Assembly (NCBI RefSeq): GCF_002943525.1
Contig: NZ_CP025394.1
Coordinates: forward strand, 6,835,001 to 6,899,000
Direction: 5' to 3'
Length of the DNA: 64,000 nucleotides
Source of the DNA: Kitasatospora sp. MMS16-BH015
GTDB lineage: Bacteria > Actinomycetota > Actinomycetes > Streptomycetales > Streptomycetaceae
A model generated the notes under the pieces. The model did no database searches. It was not told the origin of the DNA and was given only the letters and a program-made list of their open reading frames with translations. A program made the position numbers and the translations under genes. Within the stretch, counting starts at the first letter, position 1, and the number at the start of each line of letters is the position of its first letter. Shown here in pieces: positions 8,884 through 16,747 of this stretch.

Positions 8884-10185
8884 ATGGCCGCCAAGTTCCT
8901 GCTGCCCGAGGACCGCATCCCCACCACCTGGTACAACGTGCTCGCCGACCTGCCGAAGCCGCTGGCGCCTATGCTGCACCCCGGCACCCGGGAGCCGATC
9001 ACCCCGGCCGACCTGGAGCCGCTCTTCCCGGCCGAGTTGATCGCCCAGGAGTTCGCCACCCGGGCCGAGGTGGACATCCCGGGCGCGGTGATCGACGTCT
9101 ACCGGCAGTGGCGGCCCAGCCCGCTGGTCCGGGCCCGGCGGCTGGAGCGGGCGCTGGACACCCCGGCGCGGATCTACTTCAAGTACGAGGGGGTCAGCCC
9201 GTCCGGCAGCCACAAGCCCAACACGGCCATCCCGCAGGCCTATTACAACCAGCAGGCCGGGGTCCGCAAGCTCACCACCGAGACCGGGGCCGGCCAGTGG
9301 GGCAGCTCGCTGGCGCTCGCCTGCTCGTACTTCGGGCTGGAGTGCGAGGTCTACATGGTCAAGGTGAGCTACCAGCAGAAGCCCTATCGCCGGGCCCTGA
9401 TGGAGACCTTCGGCGCCACCGTGCACGCCAGTCCCAGCGAGCTCACCGAATCCGGCCGGGCCGCGCTGGCCGCCGACCCGCTCTCCACCGGCAGCCTCGG
9501 CCTGGCCATCTCGGAGGCGGTGGAGGCCGCCGTCCGCAGTGAGGGCGGGGCCAAGTACGCGCTCGGCTCGGTGCTCAACCACGTGCTGATGCACCAGACC
9601 GTGATCGGCCAGGAGGCCCTGCTCCAGATGGAGTTGGCCGAGGACTACCCGGACATCCTGATCGGCGCGGCCGGCGGCGGCTCCAACCTGGCCGGCCTGG
9701 CCCTGCCCTTCCTGCGCGACCAGCTGCGCGGCGGCCGCTCGGTGCGCACCATCGCCGTCGAGCCCGCCTCCTGCCCCTCGCTCACCGAGGGCCGCTACGA
9801 GTACGACTTCGGCGACACGGCGGGCCTGACCCCGCTGGCCAAGATGCACACCCTCGGCCACGACTTCGTGCCGCCGAGCATCCACGCGGGCGGCCTGCGC
9901 TACCACGGCATGGCGCCGGTCATCAGCGAGCTCAAGGACCTCGACCTGCTGGAGGCCCGGGCCGTGCCGCAGACCGCCTGCTTCGAGGCGGGCGTCACCT
10001 TCGCCCGCAACGAGGGCATCGTGCCCGCCCCCGAGTCCACCCACGCCGTCCGGGTGGCCATCGACGAGGCGCTGGCCTGCAAGGAGAGCGGCGAGTCCAG
10101 GAGCATCCTGTTCTCCCTCTCCGGCCACGGGCACTTCGACATGCAGGCCTACCTCGACCACTTCGCTGGCAAGCTCCAGGACTGA
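8884..10185 (+). CDS. trpB2: TrpB2-like tryptophan synthase beta chain
   Basis: This gene encodes 433 residues from ATG with a GAAGGAGAG ribosome-binding site. It is a PLP-dependent beta-replacement enzyme of the TrpB2 subgroup: an N-terminal extension with the LADLPKPLAPMLHP motif typical of TrpB2, the PLP lysine in GSHKPNTA (K111), the glycine-rich phosphate loop GAAGGGSNLAG, and a C-terminal LSGHGHFDM. TrpB enzymes make L-tryptophan from indole and serine. TrpB2 forms often lack a TrpA partner, and none is adjacent here, so it may salvage free indole or serve a specialised pathway. It sits between two pieces of a MocR-type regulator on the opposite strand. Confidence 0.9.
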   Translation: MAAKFLLPEDRIPTTWYNVLADLPKPLAPMLHPGTREPITPADLEPLFPAELIAQEFATRAEVDIPGAVIDVYRQWRPSPLVRARRLERALDTPARIYFKYEGVSPSGSHKPNTAIPQAYYNQQAGVRKLTTETGAGQWGSSLALACSYFGLECEVYMVKVSYQQKPYRRALMETFGATVHASPSELTESGRAALAADPLSTGSLGLAISEAVEAAVRSEGGAKYALGSVLNHVLMHQTVIGQEALLQMELAEDYPDILIGAAGGGSNLAGLALPFLRDQLRGGRSVRTIAVEPASCPSLTEGRYEYDFGDTAGLTPLAKMHTLGHDFVPPSIHAGGLRYHGMAPVISELKDLDLLEARAVPQTACFEAGVTFARNEGIVPAPESTHAVRVAIDEALACKESGESRSILFSLSGHGHFDMQAYLDHFAGKLQD

Positions 10186-10289
10186 CCGGCCGGCGGGAGG
10201 CACCAGGGGAGTCATCACGTGCACCACGTGTAAGAGCACCACCGATCGCCGACGGCGAGCCGACCGTGGTCTACCTGGTCGACAAGGTG
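10186..10289. other. Gene-poor decayed stretch after trpB2
   Basis: No convincing intact gene is visible. The plus strand contains a short frame ending DGEPTVVYLVDKVVPTA at a TGA that overlaps an ATG (10302), an ATGA junction reminiscent of translational coupling. A GTG four codons long (GTG CAC CAC GTG TAA) with a purine-rich stretch upstream lies near 10218. These look like remnants of small genes rather than working ones. Confidence 0.3.
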
Positions 10290-10860
10290 GTGCCGACCGC
10301 ATGAGCACGGACTCCGTCCTCGCCCCCGATCCCGTCCTCGACCGCGCGGGCCTGCCGCACCAGGGCGGAGATCCGGGCCTGCGGCGCGGGCGAGCCCTCG
10401 GCCGGGCCGTAGCCGAGTGAGGTGGCGTCCGCCTCGGGCGCCCACGCACCACCCGAGCACCCCGCTGGACTTCCGGCACGGCACCCCGGCCTTGGCCGAT
10501 GGCTCCCAGTGCTGTCAGAGTGCGTCCCCGCCGTCGGTGGCCCGAGGCGGCCGGGGCGCCGAGCGGTGCCCGGGCTCGCGGGGGGAGTCCGGCGAGCGCT
10601 TCGCCGGCGCGCTCGGCCACTCGGGTGCCGGAGCCGTGCCGGGCCGTCGACACCCCGTTGGCGCGGAGCAGTTCATACGCCCGCAGCACCACCGTCCGGG
10701 ACACCCCCAGCTGCCGGGCCGGCTGCCGCGAGGCCGGCACCGCCTCGCCGGGCCGCAGCCGCCCGGACCGCACCAGTGCGCCGATCCCGTCGCTGACCTG
10801 CCGCTGCGGCGGCACCGCACCCTGCCGGTCCAGCATGATCAACAGCTCCGGCGATCCCAT
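10290..10860 (-). pseudogene. N-terminal remnant of a MocR-type GntR regulator (split gene)
   Basis: Starting at an ATG at 10860 with a good GGAGGGA ribosome-binding site, the minus strand encodes a GntR winged helix: the PPQRQVSDGIGALVRSGRLR helix, GEAVPASRQ, and LGVSRTVVLRAYELLRANGV, then HGSGTRVA. Further downstream, in a different frame, it reads SLGYGPAEGSPAPQARISAL, matching the LGYGDPRG-PxLRxAI entry of the MocR aminotransferase-like domain. The frames are disrupted and about 200 central residues are missing. The downstream third appears at 8447-8824, beyond trpB2. I read this as one decayed regulator interrupted by the trpB2 gene. Confidence 0.6.
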
Positions 10861-11142
10861 GGCGCTCCCTCCAGCACTCGCTCCGGCGCCGCCGGCGGAC
10901 GCGGGCGGGGCACCCTTGTGCCGCTCAGCCGGCCTGCCCCTAAGTCGAGTTGGGGGGGGTGCGGGTCCGAGGCCCCTGTGATCCGCTGGCGGAAGGCCGT
11001 CCGCCCTCGAAGAGTTCACCCCTGCCCTGCTGGGCCCGCCACCCCCCCGGACTCGGCAGCGGAGTGAGGCCCGGCCGGGCTGCGGGATTCGTCAGCCCAG
11101 ACTGATCAGTTGTGGCTGACGGTGCTGTGGTAGACCTGGCGC

Positions 11143-11889
11143 ATGAGCGATTCGATGAGGACGAGCACCGTCAGGCTGGCCGGGTACGCGGGGGACGAGG
11201 TGGAGGCGTATCTGGCGCGGCCGGAGGGTGGCGGGGGGAGCCGGGGCGGGGTGGTGGTGATCCATCACATGCCCGGGTACGACCGGGCGACCAAGGAGAT
11301 GGTGCGGCGGTTCGCGGAGCTGGGGTACGACGCGATCTGTCCGAATCTGCACTTCCGGGAGGCACCCGGGGCTGCGCCGGACGATGCGGCGGCGGTGGCC
11401 CGGGCGAATGGGGGGACGCCGGACGAGCAGCTGGTGGGGGACGTGGCCGGGGCGGCGGCGTACCTGCGGGGGCTCGGCGGGTCGAACGGCCGGGTCGGGG
11501 TGATCGGGCACTGTTCGGGCGGGCGGCAGGCGGTGCTGGTGGGGTGCCGGCTGGAGGTGGAGGCGGTGGTGGACTGCTACGGGGCGTTCGTGACCGGGAC
11601 GCCGCCGGAGGGGTTCCCGTTGAAGGTGACCAACCTGGTGGCGGAGCTGCCCGAGTTGGGGGCGCCGCTGCTGGGGCTGTTCGGGGCGGAGGACAGCTTC
11701 CCCACGCCCGGGCAGGTCGAGGAGCTGGCCGGGATCCTGACCGAGCACGGCAAGGCGCACGAGTTCCACAGCTACCCGGGCGCGGGCCACGCGTTCTTCG
11801 CGGTGGACCGACCCTCGTACCAGGTGGCGGCCGCGAACGACGGGTGGGAGCGCATCGCCGCGTTCTTCGGCACCCACCTGGCGGGCTGA
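11143..11889 (+). CDS. Dienelactone hydrolase family protein
   Basis: A 248-residue alpha/beta hydrolase. The family triad is visible as Cys in GHCSGG (about residue 124), Asp in GAEDSFPTP and His in GAGHAFF. Members hydrolyse lactones and esters such as carboxymethylenebutenolide; the true substrate is unknown here. It is probably cytosolic, as no signal is seen. A TAGACC element ends 6 nt before the ATG and no ribosome-binding site precedes it, so the message may be leaderless. The alternative start is ATG 11155. The next gene follows after 3 nt, suggesting an operon. Confidence 0.88.
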   Translation: MSDSMRTSTVRLAGYAGDEVEAYLARPEGGGGSRGGVVVIHHMPGYDRATKEMVRRFAELGYDAICPNLHFREAPGAAPDDAAAVARANGGTPDEQLVGDVAGAAAYLRGLGGSNGRVGVIGHCSGGRQAVLVGCRLEVEAVVDCYGAFVTGTPPEGFPLKVTNLVAELPELGAPLLGLFGAEDSFPTPGQVEELAGILTEHGKAHEFHSYPGAGHAFFAVDRPSYQVAAANDGWERIAAFFGTHLAG

Positions 11890-11892
11890 GCC

Positions 11893-12159
11893 GTGTGCAC
11901 CTACCTGACGGTCAAGGACCGGATCGACGGCAGCGCGAAGGGCCCCGGCGGGGCCTGGTTCCACGTGAGCGACGTGACGGTGTACTTCGACCACCCCGTG
12001 CACGCGATGGCCGAGCACACGCTCAACATCGACCTCACCGACCCCTCGAAGGGCCCGGGCGCCCGGGTGGCGCTGGAGCTGACGGCGGAGTCGGCCCGGG
12101 CGCTGGTGGCGGCGATCCAGGAGGCGCTGGCCGCCGTGCCGCCGGAGCTGGCCGGCTGA
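11893..12159 (+). CDS. Small conserved actinobacterial protein (DUF6295-like)
   Basis: 88 residues from a GTG start only 3 nt after the hydrolase stop, so very likely co-transcribed and translationally coupled. It begins MCTYLTVKDRIDGSAKG and contains the HVTVYFDHPVHA-like segment (here HVSDVTVYFDHPVHA). I recall this pattern from a small uncharacterised streptomycete family, probably DUF6295; that assignment is from memory. It has no membrane segment. It may be a beta-strand-rich stress or antibiotic-associated protein, but no function can be given. Confidence 0.75.
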   Translation: MCTYLTVKDRIDGSAKGPGGAWFHVSDVTVYFDHPVHAMAEHTLNIDLTDPSKGPGARVALELTAESARALVAAIQEALAAVPPELAG

Positions 12160-12166
12160 GCCGGCC
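12150..12166 (+). terminator. Short hairpin spanning the stop codon
   Basis: A perfect 7-bp inverted repeat (12150-12156 and 12160-12166) has the TGA stop codon of the DUF6295-like gene as its 3-nt loop. It is a possible terminator; it is short but purely G/C. Confidence 0.45.
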
Positions 12167-12354
12167 CTGCGGGGTGCCGGAGGAATGTGCCGGGTGAATG
12201 TGCGGCCGGGAGCGGGCGCCCTCCGCGCGCTCCCGCACGCCGCTTACCGGCCGGGGTGAGCTGCCCCGATCCTTGGCTGCGGGCCGGGCCCGGTCGTCCA
12301 CGTACCGTCGTGGACGGCCGGCCCGGCACGCACCAACGAGAGGACAGCACCCCC

Positions 12355-13905
12355 TTGGACATCGGAACCCGGCTGCCGCGCGGCCTCGCCGCGCTGAGCG
12401 CCACCCTCCTCGCCGTCGCCCTCATCCCGCTGACGGCTCCGCAGGCCGCCGCGGCCTCGCCGATCTGCCTGAGCGGCAACCTCCAGTTCGACTACCAGTC
12501 GGCCGAGGACGGCACCGCCAAGCCGACGAAGACCAAGCCGGTCCGCAACGCGAACATCGCGCTGTGGGGCGCCGAGAAGTCCACCGACACCGTGCACCAG
12601 CTCACCGCCGACTACCAGTACACGGCGGTGGCCGACGGCGGGTTCAACCTCTGCTACACCCCGACCACCACCACCTCCATGAGCAGCCTCAAGGTGCGCT
12701 TCACGGCCGAGAGCACCAAGCTCTGGCGGGTCAGCGACGCCGGCGGCACCACGTACACGCTGGACTCGCCGACCCAGAGCAACGTCTCGTCCAGCCTCGC
12801 GCTCGGGGTGATCAAGCCCCCGGCGGCCACCGCCCGGGCCTGGCACGCCTTCGACACCGTCAACCTGCTCTGGTGGGCCCGGAACAACGCGGCCAGCATC
12901 TGCTGGTCCTCGCACGAGACGAACGGCAACGCCTGCACCGAGCTGACCGTCCGCTGGACCAACACCTCCACCGACGGGCCGTCCTACGACCTGGCCAACA
13001 CGGTGCACCTGTCGGCCGCCGACCCGGACTCCGAGCACACCGTGCTGCACGAATCCGGCCACTTCTTCATGCACCGGCTCTACAACGGCTGGTGGCCCAC
13101 GGTCACCAACTGCAGCCCGCACTACGTGAACCAGGTCAGCTCGGCGAGCTGCGCCTGGACGGAGGGCTTCGCCGACTCCACCGCCGCGTACCTGCTGGGC
13201 GACTACCGCTACGTCTGGTCGGACGGCAGCAGCTACCCGTTCACCTACACCACCGGCTGGCAGACCGGCGACCAGACCCAGGGCAACGTGGACGGCTCGC
13301 TGCTCGACCTGTGGGCGCACGTGGACGGCAACTGGAACGGCACCGTCAGCGCGATGACCTCGCACACCGAATCCGGCTTCGCGGGGTACTTCAGGACCGA
13401 CCGGCCGGCCGCCGGCCTGTCCACCACCGGGTCGGCGCTGAGCTACCTGGCGGCGCACACCATCAACTACGGGCCCACGGTGGTCGGTGACAACCAGTAC
13501 CACGCGCTGACCGACGGCGGCGGGCTCGCGCTGGAGCACGCCGGCCAGTGCGCGGCCACCGCCAACGTGCTCGCGGACCTGGGCGCCTTCGACGCCACCC
13601 ACGCCTCGGAGAAGTGGAAGTTCGACGCCAACGCCGACGGCACCGTGCGGATCTACGACAGCTGTCCGACCCCGCTGACCCTGACCGCGCCGGCCGCCGC
13701 CGGGGCCCAGGTCTCGCTCAAGCCCTTCGACTCCACCAGTGCCGCCCAGAAGTGGCAGGTGACCCAGAACGGCAGCGGCACCCTGACCGTCACCAACCCG
13801 GCCACCGGCTACGTGCTGGACGCGGCCTCGATCAGCGCGGGGGCCGCCGTGACGGTCAACGCCTCCGGCGCGGCCAACAGCCAGAGTTGGGCCGCCTTCG
13901 CCTGA
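12355..13905 (+). CDS. Secreted HExxH metalloprotease-like protein with ricin-type lectin tail
   Basis: 516 residues. I chose the TTG at 12355 because the signal peptide begins there (MDIGTRLPRG, hydrophobic LAALSATLLAVALIPL, cleavage near PQAAAA) and GAGAGGA lies upstream. The zinc site HESGH is at about 232-236, with a likely third-ligand glutamate in WTEGFAD about 35 residues later, as in gluzincin-type peptidases. The last ~130 residues form a ricin-B-like trefoil (EKWKFD, QKWQVT, QSWAAF repeats). It is exported and may digest protein at a glycan surface. It is the third lectin-tailed exported protein in the first 14 kb. Confidence 0.8.
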   Translation: MDIGTRLPRGLAALSATLLAVALIPLTAPQAAAASPICLSGNLQFDYQSAEDGTAKPTKTKPVRNANIALWGAEKSTDTVHQLTADYQYTAVADGGFNLCYTPTTTTSMSSLKVRFTAESTKLWRVSDAGGTTYTLDSPTQSNVSSSLALGVIKPPAATARAWHAFDTVNLLWWARNNAASICWSSHETNGNACTELTVRWTNTSTDGPSYDLANTVHLSAADPDSEHTVLHESGHFFMHRLYNGWWPTVTNCSPHYVNQVSSASCAWTEGFADSTAAYLLGDYRYVWSDGSSYPFTYTTGWQTGDQTQGNVDGSLLDLWAHVDGNWNGTVSAMTSHTESGFAGYFRTDRPAAGLSTTGSALSYLAAHTINYGPTVVGDNQYHALTDGGGLALEHAGQCAATANVLADLGAFDATHASEKWKFDANADGTVRIYDSCPTPLTLTAPAAAGAQVSLKPFDSTSAAQKWQVTQNGSGTLTVTNPATGYVLDAASISAGAAVTVNASGAANSQSWAAFA

Positions 13906-13924
13906 TCCTGCTGATGGAGCAGGG

Positions 13925-13953
13925 GGAGCCGGGACCGAAGCGGTCCCGGCTCC
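13925..13953. terminator. Convergent terminator hairpin
   Basis: A perfect 12-bp stem (13925-13936 with 13942-13953), 5-nt loop, then TTC on the plus strand. It lies between the metalloprotease gene and the opposing hydrolase gene. Confidence 0.8.
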
Positions 13954-13966
13954 TTCGCGCTCGAGG

Positions 13967-14653
13967 TCAGCGGGCGGCGGTCTCCGCGAGGGCGGGGATC
14001 TCGGCGGCGCTGGCCAGGATGTAGGTGTGCGGGTGGGTGGCGAGGTAGGACTCGTCCACCTTGCCGGTGAGCACGCCGACCACCACGCCGGCGCCCGCGT
14101 TGGTGCCCGCCTGGAGGTCCACGGCGGTGTCGCCGGCCGCCAGCACGGAGCGCACGTCGAGCACGCCGGTCTTCTCCATCGCGCGGTGGATCAGGTACGG
14201 GGCCGGGCGGCCGCGGCCCACCTCGTCGGAGGTGACCACGGCGTCCAGGTTGCCGCCCTCGCCGGTGGACCAGCCGATCGCGGCGAGCAGCGGCCCGGCC
14301 ACGTCCTCGCTGAAGCCGGTGGTCAGCGCGACCTTGATGCCCCGGGCGCGCAGCTCGGCCAGCGCCTGCTCCACGCCGGGCAGCGGCTGCGGCGGGGTGG
14401 CCGCGTAGGCCTCGCGCAGGTACGCGGCGAAGGCGGCGTAGCTCTCCTCGACCAGCTCCGGGGTGGGGGTGCCGCCGCCGAGGCGGACCAAGGCGTCGAT
14501 GGCCTCGCGCTTGTCGGTGCCCATCCAGGTCTGGAGGTCCTCGTCGGCCACAGCCAGGCCGGTGCGCTCCACGGCGGCGCGCAGCGCCCGGTAGACCGCG
14601 CCGGCCTCGTCGATGGTGGTGCCGGCCATGTCCAGTACGGCGAGCTCGATCAT
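13967..14653 (-). CDS. Phosphonatase-like HAD hydrolase (PhnX-like)
   Basis: A 228-residue HAD-superfamily protein with motif I DMAGTT (nucleophile D8), motif II TTGF, motif III lysine region and motif IV AGDTAVD. It resembles the phosphonatase-like family (TIGR03351), relatives of phosphonoacetaldehyde hydrolase, which cleaves a C-P bond to give acetaldehyde and phosphate. A cap lysine, K48 in MGTDKREAID, lies where PhnX forms its Schiff base, but the alignment needs checking. It is 3 nt downstream of the GntR regulator on the same strand and divergent from an FAD oxidoreductase whose family regularly accompanies it. Confidence 0.85.
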   Translation of the reverse strand: MIELAVLDMAGTTIDEAGAVYRALRAAVERTGLAVADEDLQTWMGTDKREAIDALVRLGGGTPTPELVEESYAAFAAYLREAYAATPPQPLPGVEQALAELRARGIKVALTTGFSEDVAGPLLAAIGWSTGEGGNLDAVVTSDEVGRGRPAPYLIHRAMEKTGVLDVRSVLAAGDTAVDLQAGTNAGAGVVVGVLTGKVDESYLATHPHTYILASAAEIPALAETAAR

Positions 14654-14656
14654 GCG

Positions 14657-15418
14657 TCAGTCCTCTTCGGTGCGGTAGCGGCCGACGACGGTGCGGCCTT
14701 CGATGGTGTTCTCGATCGTGAAGGTGGCCATGGCCGGGAGGTAGCGGTCGTCGCCGTACTCCAGCGGCTCGCCTTGCTGGGAGGAGGTGAGCCGGCGGAC
14801 CCGGAGCAGCGGCTCGCCCGGGGCGATGCCCAGCAGCCGGGCGTCGGCCGGGTCGGCGGCGATGGCGTCGATGGTGTGGCGGGCGTGGTGCAGGCCCACG
14901 CCCCGGCGGAGCAGCTCGGCGTAGACCGAGCCGGCGTCCGGGTCGAAGTCGAACAGGTACGCCCCGACCCCGGCCAGGAAGCTGGACCGCTCGACCATCG
15001 CGGGCACCCCGTCGAGCAGCCGCAGCCGGACCAGCTCGACCACGAACTCGCCCTCGGTCAGGCCGAGTCGGGCGGCCGACTCGGGCGAGGCGCGGCGGCG
15101 GGCCACCTCGAGGGTGCGCTGCCCGGGCACCCGGCCGATGCTCTCGGCCCACTGGGTGAAGGAGAGGAAGGTGGCGAAGGGCTGGGAGGGCGCGGTGCGC
15201 CGCGCCACCGGCGGCTTGCCCTGGCCGCCGACCAGGCTGCCCTCGCGGCGCAGCGTGGCCAGTGCCTGGCGGACCGGGCCCCGGGAGACGCCGAACTCGG
15301 CGCAGAGCTGGGACTCGCTGGGCACCGGCTGCCCCTCCGGCCACTCCCCGGCGTTGATCCGGCGGAGGAACTCGGCGCTGAGCCGCTGGTGCAGCGGACC
15401 GTCCGTACTTGTCTTCAC
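14657..15418 (-). CDS. GntR/HutC-type regulator of the phosphonate genes
   Basis: 253 residues from GTG 15418 (MKTSTDGPLHQRLSAEFL). An N-terminal GntR winged helix (PVPSESQLCAEFGVSRGPVR) is followed by a UTRA ligand-binding domain (ERSSFLAGVGAYLFDFD, PGEPLLRVRR). It is likely a ligand-responsive repressor of its own operon and the divergent oxidoreductase gene. A longer form from ATG 15454 is possible but gives a non-homologous, Pro-rich leader, and neither start has a strong ribosome-binding site. A palindrome in the shared intergenic region is the likely operator. Confidence 0.85.
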   Translation of the reverse strand: MKTSTDGPLHQRLSAEFLRRINAGEWPEGQPVPSESQLCAEFGVSRGPVRQALATLRREGSLVGGQGKPPVARRTAPSQPFATFLSFTQWAESIGRVPGQRTLEVARRRASPESAARLGLTEGEFVVELVRLRLLDGVPAMVERSSFLAGVGAYLFDFDPDAGSVYAELLRRGVGLHHARHTIDAIAADPADARLLGIAPGEPLLRVRRLTSSQQGEPLEYGDDRYLPAMATFTIENTIEGRTVVGRYRTEED

Positions 15419-15506
15419 AGGTCGACTATGACACCACGGCGGCGGAATACTCAAGGCGCGCCGGAGCAGTCGATCAGCAGGTGAAGCGGGAGCGAACAGT
15501 CGGAGG

Positions 15507-15528
15507 CTTGTCCATACAAGTATTGACA
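15507..15528. promoter_or_regulatory. Operator and -35 region of the phosphonate FAD oxidoreductase gene
   Basis: CTTGT (15507-15511) and ACAAG (15516-15520) form an inverted repeat with a 4-nt centre. A consensus -35, TTGACA, follows at 15523-15528. The oxidoreductase ATG is only 30 nt downstream of that hexamer, so transcripts would start close to the start codon. A GntR protein bound here would block the promoter. The -10 (around 15547-15555) is poor. Confidence 0.5.
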
Positions 15529-15558
15529 GTGAGTGCGCTGCGCCGCGAGTCTGATCCC

Positions 15559-16692
15559 ATGAGCACCGGATCTTCTGACCTGATCATCGTGGGGGCCGGC
15601 ATTGTCGGTCTCGCCCATGCGTTCGAGGCGCTGGCCAACGGCCTGTCCGTCACCGTCGTCGAGCGCGACCGGCGGCCGGTGGGCGCCTCCGTCCGCAACT
15701 TCGGCCACTGCTGCATCGGTGCCCAGCAGGGCGAACTGCTCGACATCGCCCAGCTCTCCCGGGCCGGCTGGCTGCGGGCCGGTGCCGCCGCCGGGATCTG
15801 GGCGAAGGAGGCCGGCGCGCTGGTGGTGGCCCGGTCCGAGACCGAGGCCGCCGTGCTGGAGGAGCTGCGCGCCGAGCGCGGCGCGGACGTGGTGCAGCTG
15901 CGCAACGCCGCCGAGACCGCCGAGGCACTCGGCCGCACCGAGCCCGGTGACCTGGTCGGTGGTGCCTTCCTCCCGGCCGACCTGCGGGTGAATCCGCGTG
16001 AGGCCGCCCCGGCGCTGGCCCGCTGGATCGCCGAGCAGCCCGGCGCCCGCATCCTCTGGGGCACCGCCGTCACCGGTGTGGAGCCCGGCACCGTGCACAC
16101 CACCCGCGGCCCGGTGCACGGCGACCAGGTGCTGGTCTGCGTCGGCCACGACCTCGACTACCTCTTCCCCGAGGCCGCCGAGGAGCACGGCATCCAGCGT
16201 TGCCGCCTCAACATGGCCCGGGTCGAGGCCCCGGCCGCCTTCCGCACCGACTCCGCCGTGCTCACGGCCACCTCGATGCTGCGCTACGACGCCTTCACCG
16301 CCCAGCCCTCGGCAGCCCGGCTGCGCGCGGAAGTGAGCGCTCACAGCCCCGAGCTGCTGGAGATCGGCGCCAACGTGATGTTCACCGGCCTCCCGGACGG
16401 CACCCTGCTGGTCGGCGACTCGCACCACTACGAGGACACCACCCCGCCGTTCCTCGACGAGCGGGTCTCCGAGCTGCTGCTCGACGCGGTGGCCGGTGTG
16501 CTCGGCGTCGAGCGCCTCCGGGTGCTGGAGCGCTGGCAGGGCGTCTACGCCAACAGCAGCCGCGGCCCGCTCCTGGTCCGCGACCTCGCCCCGGGCGTCC
16601 GCGCCCTCTCGGTCACCTCGGGCGTCGGCATGACCCTCTCCTTCGGCCTGGCCGCCCGCACCTTCGCCGGCACCCTGAAGGCCACCGCCTGA
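15559..16692 (+). CDS. FAD-dependent oxidoreductase of the phosphonate-associated TIGR03364 type
   Basis: 377 residues. An N-terminal Rossmann motif VGAGIVGLAHA and the family-typical VVERDRRPVGASVRNFGH identify a DAO-type flavoprotein. The C-terminus has the second FAD contact, TSGVGMTLSFGLA. This family occurs beside phosphonatase-like hydrolases. Members studied in other bacteria oxidatively remove amino groups from aminoalkylphosphonates to give aldehydes; the exact substrate here is inferred. The start at ATG 15559 is chosen because the protein begins directly with the FAD strand (SSDLIIVGAG). It is divergent from the GntR gene. Confidence 0.85.
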   Translation: MSTGSSDLIIVGAGIVGLAHAFEALANGLSVTVVERDRRPVGASVRNFGHCCIGAQQGELLDIAQLSRAGWLRAGAAAGIWAKEAGALVVARSETEAAVLEELRAERGADVVQLRNAAETAEALGRTEPGDLVGGAFLPADLRVNPREAAPALARWIAEQPGARILWGTAVTGVEPGTVHTTRGPVHGDQVLVCVGHDLDYLFPEAAEEHGIQRCRLNMARVEAPAAFRTDSAVLTATSMLRYDAFTAQPSAARLRAEVSAHSPELLEIGANVMFTGLPDGTLLVGDSHHYEDTTPPFLDERVSELLLDAVAGVLGVERLRVLERWQGVYANSSRGPLLVRDLAPGVRALSVTSGVGMTLSFGLAARTFAGTLKATA

Positions 16693-16747
16693 CCGGTGCG
16701 GTCCGGCTGGTCCGGGCCGGGCCGGCGGGGTGCTCTACGATCACCGG

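Noticed and set aside
10205..10230. CACGTG pair as a regulatory E-box-like site
   Set aside because: The two hexamers lie in decayed sequence with no gene start that they could control.
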